The notes beneath the pieces are model-generated. The model ran no database searches. It saw only the letters and a program-made list of their open reading frames with translations, and had not been told where the DNA came from. From Cytidiella melzeri (lineage: Eukaryota > Basidiomycota > Agaricomycetes > Polyporales > Irpicaceae), in the NCBI GenBank assembly GCA_022592445.1, contig JABYQR010000186.1, forward strand, positions 24,398 to 88,397: a DNA stretch of 64,000 nt, read 5' to 3'. Of the stretch, positions 34,837 through 47,300 are shown in pieces (positions within the stretch are counted from its first letter, which is position 1; each line of letters starts with the position of its first letter). The translations under genes and the position numbers were made by a program.

Positions 34837-35412
34837 TCGCGGTCGGCTTGTTCTTCGTTCTTGTTTGTGTTCGTTTCCGCCTGCGCTATACTCTCGCTTC
34901 CTCGCTCTCGTGTACTGTCGTTTCGTCCATTGTCGCAGATAGCATAATCGCATTCATTTCTAATATATCGTGTCGGTGCGACGGTGTGACAAAAAATATA
35001 TTCTAATGCATACTGTCGGTGCGACGGTCTGGAAACCAAAACCACTCTACAACTGGTGCACACCGCGAGCACCAAGGCTGGACATTCGCTACAACTGTAT
35101 TCATCTTGTCGTCACACTGTCTACCGGTCCTACAGAGCAAGTGTAGGCACGATCTGACTAGGACATCGGTGTGCTATCCCGAGGAGTATGTCGACAGGAT
35201 CAAATATTGTTTTGTCGGAGTGATGCTCGCGCGGGACATATCGGCGCGACGTGATGAAACGCTGTACAGTACATACACACCAAAACATACTCCAGCACCC
35301 AGGCTTCGCCTGGGCGTGTACAATTGCAAAGGAACCCATCTCTGCTGAGCGTAACTCATTCTCTTGCGCTCATCTTCAGCTGCTGACGACTGCCCGCCTC
35401 CAAACATGAACC
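34837..35412. other. 3' flank with a 43-bp-period repeat
   Basis: No gene. A 15-mer TGTCGGTGCGACGGT occurs at 34971..34985 and again at 35014..35028, each preceded by TTCTAAT; two imperfect units with a 43-bp period. It lies just after the stop of the unknown gene and could be part of its 3' UTR. Confidence 0.5.
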
Positions 35413-36303
35413 CCTCCACCTTCACAACAACAGCAGATCGAACAGCGCAAGAGAATTTTTCTGCAGGGATTCAACAACCTCATGGTGTCGCCCGGTACAC
35501 CTCTGCTTCCATACCCACCCACAGTCAAACCCTCGGGCTCACCTTGGAGAACCCTCGTCATCTCGAACTCGGACATAGAAGCCGTTCGATGTTGATTTGT
35601 CCGAAATGTGGTTCCTTATGGAACAGGCAGGCGCTGGTGCGAAGGTGTGTGCAGTTCAGTAAGTCTTCATGAACCCGCCATCATTCCGTAGGTCAAGGAA
35701 CAGAGCATGTGGCCGCAGTTGCTTCCTCACTTACCTCCCGTAACAGTTCAGGGAACCAAATGGGCAAGCCCAGGCCACTGCCGCCGCCTTACGACGTTAC
35801 CAAGTGCATCGCTACTATTGAACCGCTTAGGGGTATGTACTGCAAGAATTGCCCAGCGCGAGAGCGCCAGCGAGATTGTCAGCAGAGAAGGAAACAAGGA
35901 GGGATGCCAATGCCCGGGGTTAGCCACCATGAGAGGCACGTCTAGGACAATACCGTCGGTGGGCACATTGCCAGCTATATGTGGAAATGAAAGCCCAGAT
36001 TTGATGGGACAGTCTGCGGCGGCGGGCAGCGCTCTATAACCAAAGTTACATCACTCGTTGGTCTACAGGATTGACGCAGACGAGTTAAGGTCCTCAAATG
36101 CCAGCAGATGGTGCGCTTGATAGTCATGCGCTAGATTCCATGGATGCTACAGGTACAGAAGGTATCAGTATGCCGATGGCCACGTCTCGGTCGAGCGGCT
36201 CGGTGTCAGGCCTGGAAGCAGACGGCCGCAGACGGAAGGTTGAGGAGTTGGAAGAGCGCAATAGCAAACGTGCGAGGAAGAAAACAGGTAAGGTTGTCCT
36301 GTG
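35413..36303 (+). pseudogene. Relic of a SWI1-like (ARID domain) chromatin-remodelling subunit gene
   Basis: Pieces of one protein can be followed in successive frames: Gln-rich QQQQIEQRKRIFLQGFNNL, SPWRTLVISNSDIEAVR; then, in another frame, VDLSEMWFLMEQAGAGAK; after an intron, SMWPQLLPHLPP; in a third frame, FREPNGQAQATAAALRRYQV; and, shifted again, IEPLRGMYCKNCP followed by RERQRDCQQRRKQ and MPMPGV. The order and spacing fit the ARID region of fungal Swi1, where FLQGL, SPW, DVDLxxLW, GGGAK, LPE and LEPFExxYKKN recur. Farther on, LDSMDATGTEG and KVEELEERNSKRARKKTG (36120-36290) resemble the acidic/basic stretch after ARID. Three frame changes of one or two bases and internal stops mark it as decayed. 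An intact SWI1 should exist elsewhere in the genome. Confidence 0.6.
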
Positions 36304-39300
36304 AATCCCAGAGGTCACCTTTTTAAGGACTATTTATCGCATATAGGAGATAACTGATCCGCGTAATGATTGTCAACCTGTGGGGACGCCTTTTGGGCGT
36401 TACTGATTGTTCTATCAGGCCGTACAAAGTGGATATAACGGGCAGATTGCTAACATGACGCCACCACGAAGATACGCCAATCCTCGCGGCAAAAGGCAAC
36501 TTACACTCCGTATGCGTGAGGAGATTCTACTGGTAGGTGTATCTTCAGACGGCCTCCTAGTAGGCCTCAAGCCAGTATTATCGCCCTTCTTTCTTGCAGC
36601 AGCGGTCATCTGACGCACGATTGGAATTCAACGGAGCTAAAATCGTGCTTGACGACGCACGATCGTTCGCCACTGACTGTGAATCTTACGATCCTATCAG
36701 GCGAGCTTGCACCAAATAAATGGAGCTTCCCATCGTTACCCTGGCCGCATGGTATGGACAGAAGAACAGAACGCATTCTCCCCATTGCATGTCTCACTGC
36801 TTCAATTTCCAGGTGACAGGCTATCGAGGACGTCTAACGCGTAGCAGAATCCAAGATTACGTTCTCGCGTCTTCGAGTGACAATCCACCTGGATACTGCC
36901 GCAAAGAGAATGTGCAACTCACGCAAATCTGAGGCACGGTGGTCCCGCAGTCATAGTTGAGAAAGGTGCATTCTTCGCACCAGTACTGGCTTTCCGGTGG
37001 CTGAGTACCGGCGTGCACGCAGAAAAGGGGTGCACACGTGTGGGAGGGTACTCAGCCACCAGAATCGACAAAGACAATGGTGCGAAATGATGTAACTCAA
37101 CACTGACCTCCGTTCTGTAACAGGGTTCTTGTAAGTGCTACCCTTATTCTGGTAAGCAAGTCACCGCAGTTGGTGGTATCTTCCTGGGTGCGTGGAAGGA
37201 CGTTTTTACCTTATGAGCAATGTTATCCCGTATCTCTCGTTCTACCTCCACAGCCTCCATGCATGCCGCAAAGTTCTGTCGTAGTCTGTCGTACTCACGT
37301 GTGGGTTAAGTTGCAAGTGAATAGAATTCCGTCGTGACCCATCGCACTCTACAGTGACTGTATACGTCCCTACAGTTAGCGGCAATGTGTGCGTTGACCG
37401 CGCTCCGAGACACGGTCTCCACTATTTTCCCTCAACCTTCCAACTGAATTCAACCGCAAGTTGCCCTTTAGCCCACTCACTGTGACGGCGGTGAACCGTA
37501 AATTGTATGTCGTACGACGGCTGCAATCCTACAGACGCCTCAGTACAAGCAAGGTGGCTTCCTCTCTAGTAGGATCTTCAGTGTGGAGGTTTGGAAGGAC
37601 ATTTGCGGCGATATGTGATCGTGCCCGTGCGTTTTCGACGACTTGAAGCCCTAGTCCGGGACATGAGGCCGAACGTGAGCTTGAGCTGGCGTGCCTGGCT
37701 AAGCTTAAGTCACTGGGAGATGAAAGAGCCGTGCATCAGCAATATCCATCATAGCGATCAAACAGTCCGAATCGACACAGCAAAATAAGAGGAATAGTTG
37801 GCAATACAAAAGCGGGTGTGATACAGAAGAGTGTCAGCTGGACATGGTCGAAGTGGATTTGAGCTCAATGCCTGCGGCCCACGTGTGCTGCCATCGCAGC
37901 CTCTCTGCAACCGTCGCAAGCTTCTTGTATGATATTCACCACCTTGATGTAATCTCTGTACGTCTGATAAGATTTGGCATATGAGTCAGATCTATACCAC
38001 ACGTTAGAAAGTAAGTCGATGCCATACCGTAGGACATGAGCAATTTCGCGCAGTCTTGTGCACATGTGCCTTGCTTAGAGCACAGTGTTCATAATTGCAG
38101 TCGTACACCTCGCCTGTGTAGTATAGCAGGACGTTATGCTTCGTGGAAGCAGTCAGCAATGCGTGTTATCTATAGAATGATTGAACACACGCCGCAGCCT
38201 CTGTGGCGGTTCACTAGACTGTTGTACATGCAGTTAGAGCGTGCAATAATTATAGGGTAGTCACAACTGTAACACGTACCATTCTTGCTGACACATCACC
38301 GGTTGTGGCTTTGTACTACCCGCGTGATTCTTGAATTCAAAGGGGTTTGGGAGCTGTAAGCAACACTCACACTTGAAAATATGAGGGGAAAGGACAAAAA
38401 GCCTCACAAGAGTAGCGTTGTCTTATATGACAGCATTGTATTCAAGGCGTGTTCCTTTTGATCTCTTGACCAAGCCGCTGACGAGATCTCGGGTTAGGAG
38501 GATGCGGAAAGCGAAGTAGAAGGCATCACGAGTTGATCGCGCTGCCAGCTTTCCGAACAGGAGAGTTCGCGAAGCCGTCGACCCATACGACTTGAGATGT
38601 GCATATAAGAATGCGAAGAGGAGATATATGTGAAAAATCAAGTCGGGTGATCCAGGATAAGCAGTCGGTGGCAGAGCAGGTCCATTATCGATGAGTTCCA
38701 TAGAAACTACGACGCTTCCTCATCGTGTATCATGATGGCGGAGACGGTGCTGGTCCAGCCGTTCGTGAGACATAGCGTCCTGTGTATTTACGGATTTGAG
38801 GAGAATTTCCGGCACAATCTGTCGGCGAGCACTCGGATTGAATGAGATAAAGACGGCGGTGCTGCCGAAGGTGAAACGCTACAAGCGTCGTGACTGGTCC
38901 CCCCAACATGTTGGCCCGTAGGACCTTGTGTACCTGGTGATCGAGGGACATCTCTTGCGATAAGACGGAGGTTCACGCAGCTGTAGCGAGCCCCGACTGG
39001 ACACTAAAACTGCATAGCTCCGGCCATGAGGCCTTTTTCCTCGAGTTGATAGCAGCGGTGTCGGCACGAATGACCGCGCGTTCCGAGTACACGCGACGCA
39101 AGACGCTATGTCATCACCTGGTGGTTCATCACTGCATACTTTGCGCCATACGCATTGAATGCATGAGATGTAGAGGCAGCCTGATACTGCATTATAGAAC
39201 TTCGGGAGCCCTACATGAATGTGAATGTCAATATACTTCAAGTATGATGACGTAAATGACGGGCACGCAAAGGAGCAAAGCGATGTGAAAGAGTAATGGT

Positions 39301-40097
39301 TCAATTCCACCGCAGGGTACCTACCTAATCCAGTTAGACGACATGGGTACGACGCAGCTTGAGACTAGCACAGCTCACCACTTGGAAAAGGGTGACGAAG
39401 TGACGAACAGAAAGAGGCGTTCGCAGAACACAGCAGGGGCGCGTGTATCATCTTGAATCAGAGATGAGTTTGTCACCGTTGAGCGTCGAGGGGACCCAGA
39501 GGAAGTTGCTAGCTGACCACTACAAGGCGCCATCAACTGCAACATTGTTCAAATAGGAAACATTCTCAATCAGCTTGCGCACAACGCACCAACGATGATG
39601 CAAAAAACGCTTCACGGAATGGAGAGAGGTATTGACAACTATCTCAGGAGTGATTGTACCCACCATAGTCTCCAGTTCTGCACATCTGGGTCCTATTGTG
39701 ATCTTTGAGGGTCGTGTGGGCTTCTGGCGATTATACCATAATGCCCACAGACCCTTTGGAAGAACCTGCGGGATACTAAAACGTTTGGCACGACGTATAC
39801 GTCGCCGCATAAAGCTGAACTTACGGTTGTTCCTTGTTAATGTGCATTGCCTACCTGGAGCCGATCTCAGTCGTGTTGTTGTATATCTGAGTCGAATCGT
39901 ATCCTATGTAGGTTGTAGTTATGATGGTAGCAGGTGGCCATGGTGGACCGCCAGTGGCATTCACAGTGATGACAAATAGGACAAATTAGGGACGTATTGG
40001 CGCCCAAGAGCAGGTCCGAGTTCATAGTAAAGTTGACGTCGAATATCATCCCAGCCGCGCTGCACACCAGCTACGCAGGCCGCCTGCCTTGTGAGCG
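36304..40097. other. Gene-poor degenerate stretch
   Basis: About 3.8 kb without a supportable gene. Short frames of 60-140 codons (for example 38423..38701 minus, 38879..39310 minus, 39520..39810 minus, 39632..39979 plus) have no family features and mutually overlap. It contains the nested inverted repeat at 36974..37086. The base composition is less biased than coding DNA, and the stretch looks like decayed sequence beside the SWI1 relic. Confidence 0.5.
36974..37086. repeat. Nested inverted repeat
   Basis: Inner arms of 14 bp are perfect: GGTGGCTGAGTACC at 36996..37009 and its complement at 37047..37060. Outer arms of 9 bp are perfect: TTCGCACCA at 36974..36982 and TGGTGCGAA at 37078..37086. 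The segments between the arms are unequal (13 and 17 bp) and the 37-bp centre has two copies of GTGCAC. It could be a small MITE-like remnant or a hairpin-forming site. Confidence 0.75.
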
Positions 40098-42670
40098 ATG
40101 GTGCGCCTCGGTAACGCAGCTCATGCAGAGACTTCCTTCAAAGCTGCTAAAGTACGTGCTGTACATGTCACTATGACACCGTCTTACCGTCTCGGCAGGT
40201 CAAAACCCAGGCGAAGAAGAGATATCTCAAAGCCAAGAAGGGGAGACGAAAACAGCGCAAACTGGGGATATCGCATGGTGTGCCTGCTGCCGAGGTGCTC
40301 TCCGACGACCATGCAGAGCACAGCGACGAATACCTAGTGCCACCGCAAGAGGAGCGTATGTCAGAAACGGAGAGTTTGCCACAGGAGCAAGACACACAAA
40401 AGAGGCCGAAAAAGCGCAAGAAAGTCAAAGTAATGAATATTGACTCAGAGGTCGTACCTCCCTCAGCGAAAGACAGCACTGGTGCTCATTCCACGGAGGA
40501 AAAACACGGTATTGCTAGCGCTTTGCCTGCAACCACCTCAGCGCTTCCGATATTTCCACTACCGAAACGACCAGATGCGCCTTCTAAGTCAACTCTTGCA
40601 CTTCAGGGCCAAGATAGAGCCTTGATAGAAGCAGAACTAGTTGACCCTCAGAAAACTATTGCCCTCGAAGAGGGCAATCTAGACGAGAAGACTAGCAGGC
40701 GGCTAAAGGAGCTCGGTATACAAGAGCTGTTCGCGGGTATGTACTGCGCATCCAATCTTGTCCCTCTAGATTTCATCTGAATTATTCCGAAGTGCAGACC
40801 GCAGTAATCCCATTTCTTATCACTCAAAAGTCGCTGTATCTCCCCCACAATCCTCCCCGCGACCTCTGCGTTTCCGCGCCAACCGGAAGTGGCAAAACGC
40901 TCGCTTATGTCGTTCCCATCGTGGAGGTAATATAGTTCAACGGTGATTATCGCCCACTCAACCGCCTGACCGTGTGGGTCGAGTTGTAGATCCTTGCTAC
41001 CCGCGTGGTCATTCGTTTACGCGCGCTTATCGTTCTTCCGACCCGCGATCTGGTAATTCAGGTACGCGAAACGTTTGAAGAGGTCGCGAAGGGGCGTGGG
41101 CTGAAGGTACTGTCAAGCAGTACGAGTAATGCTGTACTATCTTAACAAGCTTCACAGATCGGAACGGCCACAGGTCAGCACTCATTCACCCATGAACAGG
41201 CTCAATTGGTTGCGGATAGATCTACCGGGTCGGTTGTCACAATATCTCATCAATGACTCTACCAACACACAGACATCTTTCAATCAGCATTCAGGGTGGC
41301 TCAAGTAAGGTCGACATATTGATATGTACTCCAGGCCGTCTTATAGACCACCTGAACTCCTCGCTGAATTTTTCGTTGCAACATCTTCGCTTCCTGGTGA
41401 GTCTTCACAGAACACATCAAGCAAAAATTGACATCAATTCTATTCAGGTGGTCGATGAAGCTGACAGACTTCTTGCTCAGTCATTCCAGGATTGGCTAGC
41501 ACAGGTTCTATACGCTACCAGACCCAAACCCCATACCAGCACCACGGATACTGGCGCAAGATGGAGCGCCTTCGCACACCCTGACGCTTTGGCGCCGTCA
41601 TTCCTTCATATTTTGCATGGTTCACCCCATATACCTACTGCAGTTGACGAAAAGAAGGACTCCTCCTGCCAAAAGCTGCTGTTCTCCGCCACCTTGACCC
41701 GAGACCCATCTAAGATTGCTGCCCTGAGTCTGCGAGAGCCAAAATACTTCATTGTTCAGGAGTCCGCCAAGAATACCGGTGAGGGCGTCGAAGAAGACAT
41801 CATGGACGTAGTGATGGAAAAGTTCACTATGCCTGCTTCGCTCAAGGTCCGTGGAGCACTTTTGTTCCTTGCAGCTGTATTCCATGTTGACTATTTCGCT
41901 ACTTACGTAGGAACACATGATTGTGTGCGAGACGACACAAAAACCGTTGATTTTGTTCCATCTCATTCATGCACATGGCGTAAAAAATGCTATCGTTTTC
42001 ACCAAATCCGCCGAATCAACCGCCCGTTTGGTGCAGCTCTTCCAGTTCTTCGAGTCAAGCCGCTTATCATCACATAGCACCTCCGAAGGCAGTGGAAAGG
42101 TGACGGTGCAACCGTATTCCAGTGATCTCAGTCCGAGCGATCGTAAGGCCGTCCTAGACAAGTTCAAGAACCAAGAGATTCATATGTGCGTATTTTCGGT
42201 GTTACTCGTGCTTCATGCGCCTGCTGAACACGACTTACCTAGACTCGTGTGTTCAGACCTTATCTCGCGGGGTATTGACATCACGCATGTATCCCATGTC
42301 ATCAGTTATGATGCTCCTGTAGACATGCGAAAGTATGTCCATCGAGCAGGACGTACAGCTAGGGCTGGCCGCGAGGGACATGCGTGGACTCTGGTGGAGG
42401 AACAAGAGGTACGAACATGCTTTGACATTTTTTATACGTTGAAGCAGCTTGCTTTTCTGCCCCGTAGGCACGTCATTTCAAAAGCGTGATGAGAGAGGCC
42501 AGGCATCTGGAGGCCATCAAGCGGATGAGAGTGAACGAGAAGGATTTAACGTCTCTTGCCCCTCATTATGAGGTATTGTGATGATTGTTTACTACATGTT
42601 CATCACGACGGCTGACATCTTTCACCAGGCTGCGTTGGAGAGGTTGAAGCAAGTATATGCTCGATCGTAG
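40098..42670 (+). CDS. DBP6: DEAD-box ATP-dependent RNA helicase, Dbp6/DDX51 type
   Basis: Eleven exons (40098..40151, 40199..40736, 40793..40926, 40990..41106, 41158..41232, 41295..41396, 41448..41846, 41911..42185, 42243..42408, 42468..42572, 42629..42670) give 668 aa. The N-terminal 170 residues are charged and basic (KRPKKRKKVKV). Helicase motifs are complete: I APTGSGKT, Ia LPTRDLVIQV, Ib TPGRLIDHL, II DEAD, III SATLT, IV NAIVFTKS, V SDLISRGID, VI HRAGRTARAGREG. The large insert between motifs II and III (about 80 residues) and the ICTPGRLIDHL/FLVVDEADRLL context fit Dbp6/DDX51, which acts in early 60S ribosomal subunit assembly in the nucleolus. Frame and key residues are intact. Confidence 0.94.
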
Positions 42671-44346
42671 GCTCGTCATAATGCTATCAGCATGATGTCA
42701 GCAATATACCATCCAACTAAGACGCATTTGATGTCCGACTTTGCAGATTGCTCGGGGTTTGTGACAAGATCTTGAAGTGGTACGTAGAATGGCAGATTTT
42801 CGCCATGACGCGAGAAGCGCTTCTACGTTTGTGAGCCTTAGGTCGTACTTCTCCTGGCAGTTACATCTCCAGCGAGACTCTGTTGTTGCGCATAGCACAC
42901 TAGATCTCTGGACGTAATCAGATCAGCACGCAACCATTGCTCTGAAATCTACCTCAGCGCGAGCGGCACATGCAACTGATGATATGATCGATTGTCCCAG
43001 TCAATGAACCACTGTCGGTTACTGAACTACCGGAGGACGGCGCTCGTCGCAGTCTCGGGGCAAAGAATCCGTGGGGATCATGCACTTGCAGGTCAATTAT
43101 CCGACAATAAGACCTGTTGCCGACATGTGAAGATGAAAGTGCGATAGATGCTGCATTTCTGTGCCCATGTTGTACTATACGTTCGTGCAGCCCTGCATTC
43201 TTTGACATTTCGTAAATCAGTGTTCCCACTCGCCATTCCTACATCTCGACTCCCTCCTCTACCACGATCTATTCCTGCTGTTGTTCCTCATGCGCTCGTA
43301 GTACTAAGCGGGAGCCTGGGCACTAGTGACTACAGCTGACAGGAGCATCGTTGAGCAAACCGCATACTAACTGCAAATTAGGGGGACTTACTGGAGGGTA
43401 CTGCAACAACCGAGATGGTAGCATTGACGTACACCGAGAACGCCTGGTTACAATCACTGCAGACAACACCAGCGGTGCCGACATCCGATTCAAAGAGCGA
43501 GGGCTGAGGCGTGAAACCTGGTGTGGATCCGCCTGCTATGTGGAGTTTCGTACGCTCTGTGATCGCCTGAGTCGGGGCAGCATTTCTGTCGTAGGTGGAA
43601 GCTTTGGTGATAACCTGATTTTCGGAGGACTCCACGGATGCTGGTATGTTGGCGATTAGCGTGCTAGAGGTCACAGGTACCGACACCTCTTCCGTTGATT
43701 TGTTGCCGCAGGTAGGGCATGCGGGCATCACTAGGAATGCGCAGTTGGGTAGGAAACATACACTGCCGCCCTATAACGGGCGAGTTCAAGTTACTGCTGT
43801 TCTTACTGACAACCTTAGGCAAGACGTACCAGTGGGAAGGGAGGGTGATGGGGATGAGACTGTGCTTGAGTACTCATAGCAATTGGGAGATGTTGGGGGA
43901 TACGTGGATCTTCATCTGCAACATTTTAAAGCGATTCAGAGAGCAGGAAATCGCGAGTCGAGTTGGCATCTCTACTTGGTACACGTGTAGTTGGCGTGTA
44001 TTAGGCGGAAAGGGTCCTGCGATCTGCGTTGTACGCGTAAGGCAATGGGTGGGCTAGCTCGATGCCATAGATGAGACGATGACCCTGAGCTGCGACACGA
44101 GCTGAACGTGAACGTCGACGTCGGGACGAGTGTCAATGATGGGCGCGTCAATTGACGCGCCACCGAACGCGTCGAAAACACGTGATAGGTCAATGATATT
44201 CACATGCGTCCGGACGCTCAATCACACTGGACTGGAGTACGCAAACAGCGACTGGTGCTTCTCTTGTTGCGCTGGGGACTTGGCTTGTACTTAACCTTGA
44301 CCGTCGTCTCATAACTTTTGCCCAACACCCCAACCATCCCTCAATC
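42671..44346. other. Gene-poor stretch between DBP6 and FOX2
   Basis: About 1.7 kb. A minus-strand frame 43378..43731 (117 codons) has two CxxC pairs (CPTCG, CSDCN) but no family match. The last 150 bp are promoter-like for FOX2, with GTCAATTGACGCGCC near 44148 containing a TTGAC palindrome-like motif. No supported gene. Confidence 0.45.
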
Positions 44347-47300
44347 ATGTCGCTTTCATTTGCTGGCCAGACGGTCATAGTCACTGGAGCTGGAGGCGGT
44401 CTAGGTAAAGCGTGAGTCTTCAATGTCGGCATGCCAATCGACGCGTGCTGAGACACCAAATTTTAGCTACTCTATCTTGTACGCTTCAAGAGGAGCAAAT
44501 GTTGTCGTAAACGACTACAACCAGGCTGCTGCCCAGAAGGTCGTTGATGAGATCCAGCAAGGTTAGTTCGTCACTTAGCTATCCGTACGCTCCACCTCGC
44601 TCACTCTCTACATATCTTCCACAGCTGGCGGAAAGGCTGTTGTGAACAGCTCTAACGTAACAGACGGAGCGGCTGTTATCAAAACTGCCCTGGATGCATT
44701 CGGTGGCGTGTCTATCCTGATAAATAACGCTGGTATACTGCGCGACAAAGGGTAAGTCATATAAACAGTGTCAGTATGCAGATCAATAATTTTACACGCC
44801 GTAGCTTCCGAAACATGACCGATAAAGAGTGGGATCAAATTTATGAGGTGCACTTGAAGGGAGCATATGCGTGCACCAAAGCTGCCTGGCCTATATTCAG
44901 GAAGCAGAAGTATGGCAGAATAATCAACACAGCTAGTGCGGCTGGTTTGTACGGTGCGTGACTGTGCTTGTCCGTGGTTATATCATGCCCTCATTGACTC
45001 TCCTCTCTTTTAGGAAATTTCGGTCAAACAAACTACAGTGCCGCGAAAATGGGCCTCGTTTCGTTTACCAAGACCCTGGCGAGGGAGGGTGCAAAGTACA
45101 ACATCCGATCTACCTGCATTGCTCCAGTGCGTGTCTACATGTCGCCTTCTGACAAGCTGTATCACACAAGTCTTTCTACAGATGGCTGCCAGTGCAATGA
45201 CCGCAACAGTCCTTCCACCTGAGTTGCTTGCAAATATGAAGGTCAGATCACTTCGTTATATAATTTGAAGGGTATTGGCTTGCTAATGCACATGATCCGC
45301 GACAGCCTGAATTTGTAGCACCCTTCGTTCTCGCCGTCACACATCCGGATTCACCCCCGGACGCGAACGGTAAGGTCTTTGAACTTGGGTCTGGCTTCAT
45401 AGCCGAGATAAGATGGGAGCGAAGCAAGGGTGCCATCTTCAAAACCGATGCGTCCTTTACACCTTCTGCAGTCAAGGAGAAGTGGACTCAGGTCACCGAC
45501 TTCACTGACCCCGACCAGTGAGTCTTGCTAGATATCTCGTCATTGATCCACTGTGGGTTAACAACCGCTGTTGTCTAGCCCCGAGAACGTGACCGATTTC
45601 GATGCGCAAGGGACACTTGAGACAGCTATGAAGCTGCCCTCAAACCCCCAGTCATCCCCAGAAATCCGCTACGACGGAAAGACAGTCATTATCACTGGTG
45701 CTGGTCAAGGTCTTGGACGTGCGTACGCCCTGATGTACTCTAAACTCGGCGCCAATATCGTTGTCAACGACATGAACGGGAAGGCTGCGAACGCTGTTGT
45801 GGAAGAAATCACAAAAGGTCTCCAACTTTCTATCATGGTTACTGATAACTTGCTGATTAAAACACACCTTACTAGCTGGCGGCAAGGCTGCTCCTGCAAT
45901 TTGCTCTGCGGAAGATGGAGATGCCATCGTCAAGGTTGCTTTGGAGAAGTTCGGCGGCCTTCACGTCTTGGTGGCGAACGCGGGAATCCTCAGGGACAAG
46001 TCGTTCGCTGCTTTGACGGACTCAGAATGGGACATCGTTCTGGCTGTACATCTCCGGTATGATCATCCGGGCACAAAACGCATACGCACAAATTTTCACT
46101 CGTCTTTCGTACAGTGGTACTTACAAGTGCGTCAAAGCGGCTTGGCCGCATTTCTTGAAGCAAAAATACGGTCGCATCGTCAACACCGCTTCACAAGTTG
46201 GCATCTGTGAGCATGATTTATGTATCGTCCTGTGGTTCTCAGCTAACACAACATCGTAATTATTCAGACGGCAATTTTGGCCAAGCGAACGTTAGTAGAT
46301 TTCTTGGAGTTATTAGGGTGATTTGACGTCTTCGCTTGCAGTACTCTACGGCAAAGGCTGCTATCATTGGCTTCACCCGCGCCCTTGCACACGAAGGTCG
46401 CAAATACAACATCCTTGCTAACGCGATTGCGCCATCCGCAGGGACTGCCATGACTTCGACTGTCTGGTAAGTTTTCAAGCCTGGACACGCTATGATGGTA
46501 CTGATTGGACATGTGATAGGCCTCAAGAGATGGTCGACGCTTTCAAGGTATGCTTAGTCTAGATACCTGCGAATGCCCTGAACTAATCCTTGGCACAGCC
46601 CGATTACATTGCCCCGATTGTAGGCTACTTGACAAGCGAAGCGAACAGCAAGACTTCTGGTGGTCTCTTCGAGATAATGGGCGGTTGGGCAGCTCAGACT
46701 CGCTGGCAAAAGTCTGGGGGTGTTGGTTTCCCTGTGAACCGCACCCTGACGCCTGAGGATGTTCTGTCGAAGTGGGACGTAATCTGCAACTTCGGTGAGC
46801 TAAATTATCGTCAAGGTCGGTATGGGCTCTCGAGCTGACTATTATCGATTATTGCAGATGACGGTCGAGCAACTTACCCTACCACAATTCAAGATGCTAT
46901 GGAGCACGTGAGTTGATTTTAGGCTATGTCATAGGCTGTAAACTGAGTGTTGGTATGCCTAGATGTCGGCGAACTTTGGCAACCAGGCCAAGGAAGATGG
47001 TTCTGCTCGCGATACTACCGCAGACCCAGAAGACTCAGAGCTCGTGGCAAAGGCCAAGAAAGCTGAGCAACCTCCTACTGAATATCACTTCACGGAACGC
47101 GACGTTATTCTCTACAACCTCGGTATTGGTGCCACTGAGAAGGACCTTCAATGGTCATTCGAGGCTGACGACAACTTCTCTGCGATCCCGACGTTTGGCG
47201 TCATCCCGCAATTCCCTGCCATGTTCGGCACGTCAATGGACTGGCTACCGAACTGGAACCCCGTAAGTGAATCCCACCGACCGGCACGGCTGTGACAGCT

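Noticed and set aside
38423..39810. Several minus-strand frames of about 90-140 codons
   Set aside because: No conserved motifs, mutually overlapping, and located in a stretch that appears decayed next to the SWI1 relic.
43378..43731. 117-codon minus-strand frame with two CxxC pairs
   Set aside because: The paired CxxC suggested a zinc-binding protein, but there is no recognisable family, no supporting introns, and the Ser/Thr/Val-rich middle is unconvincing.
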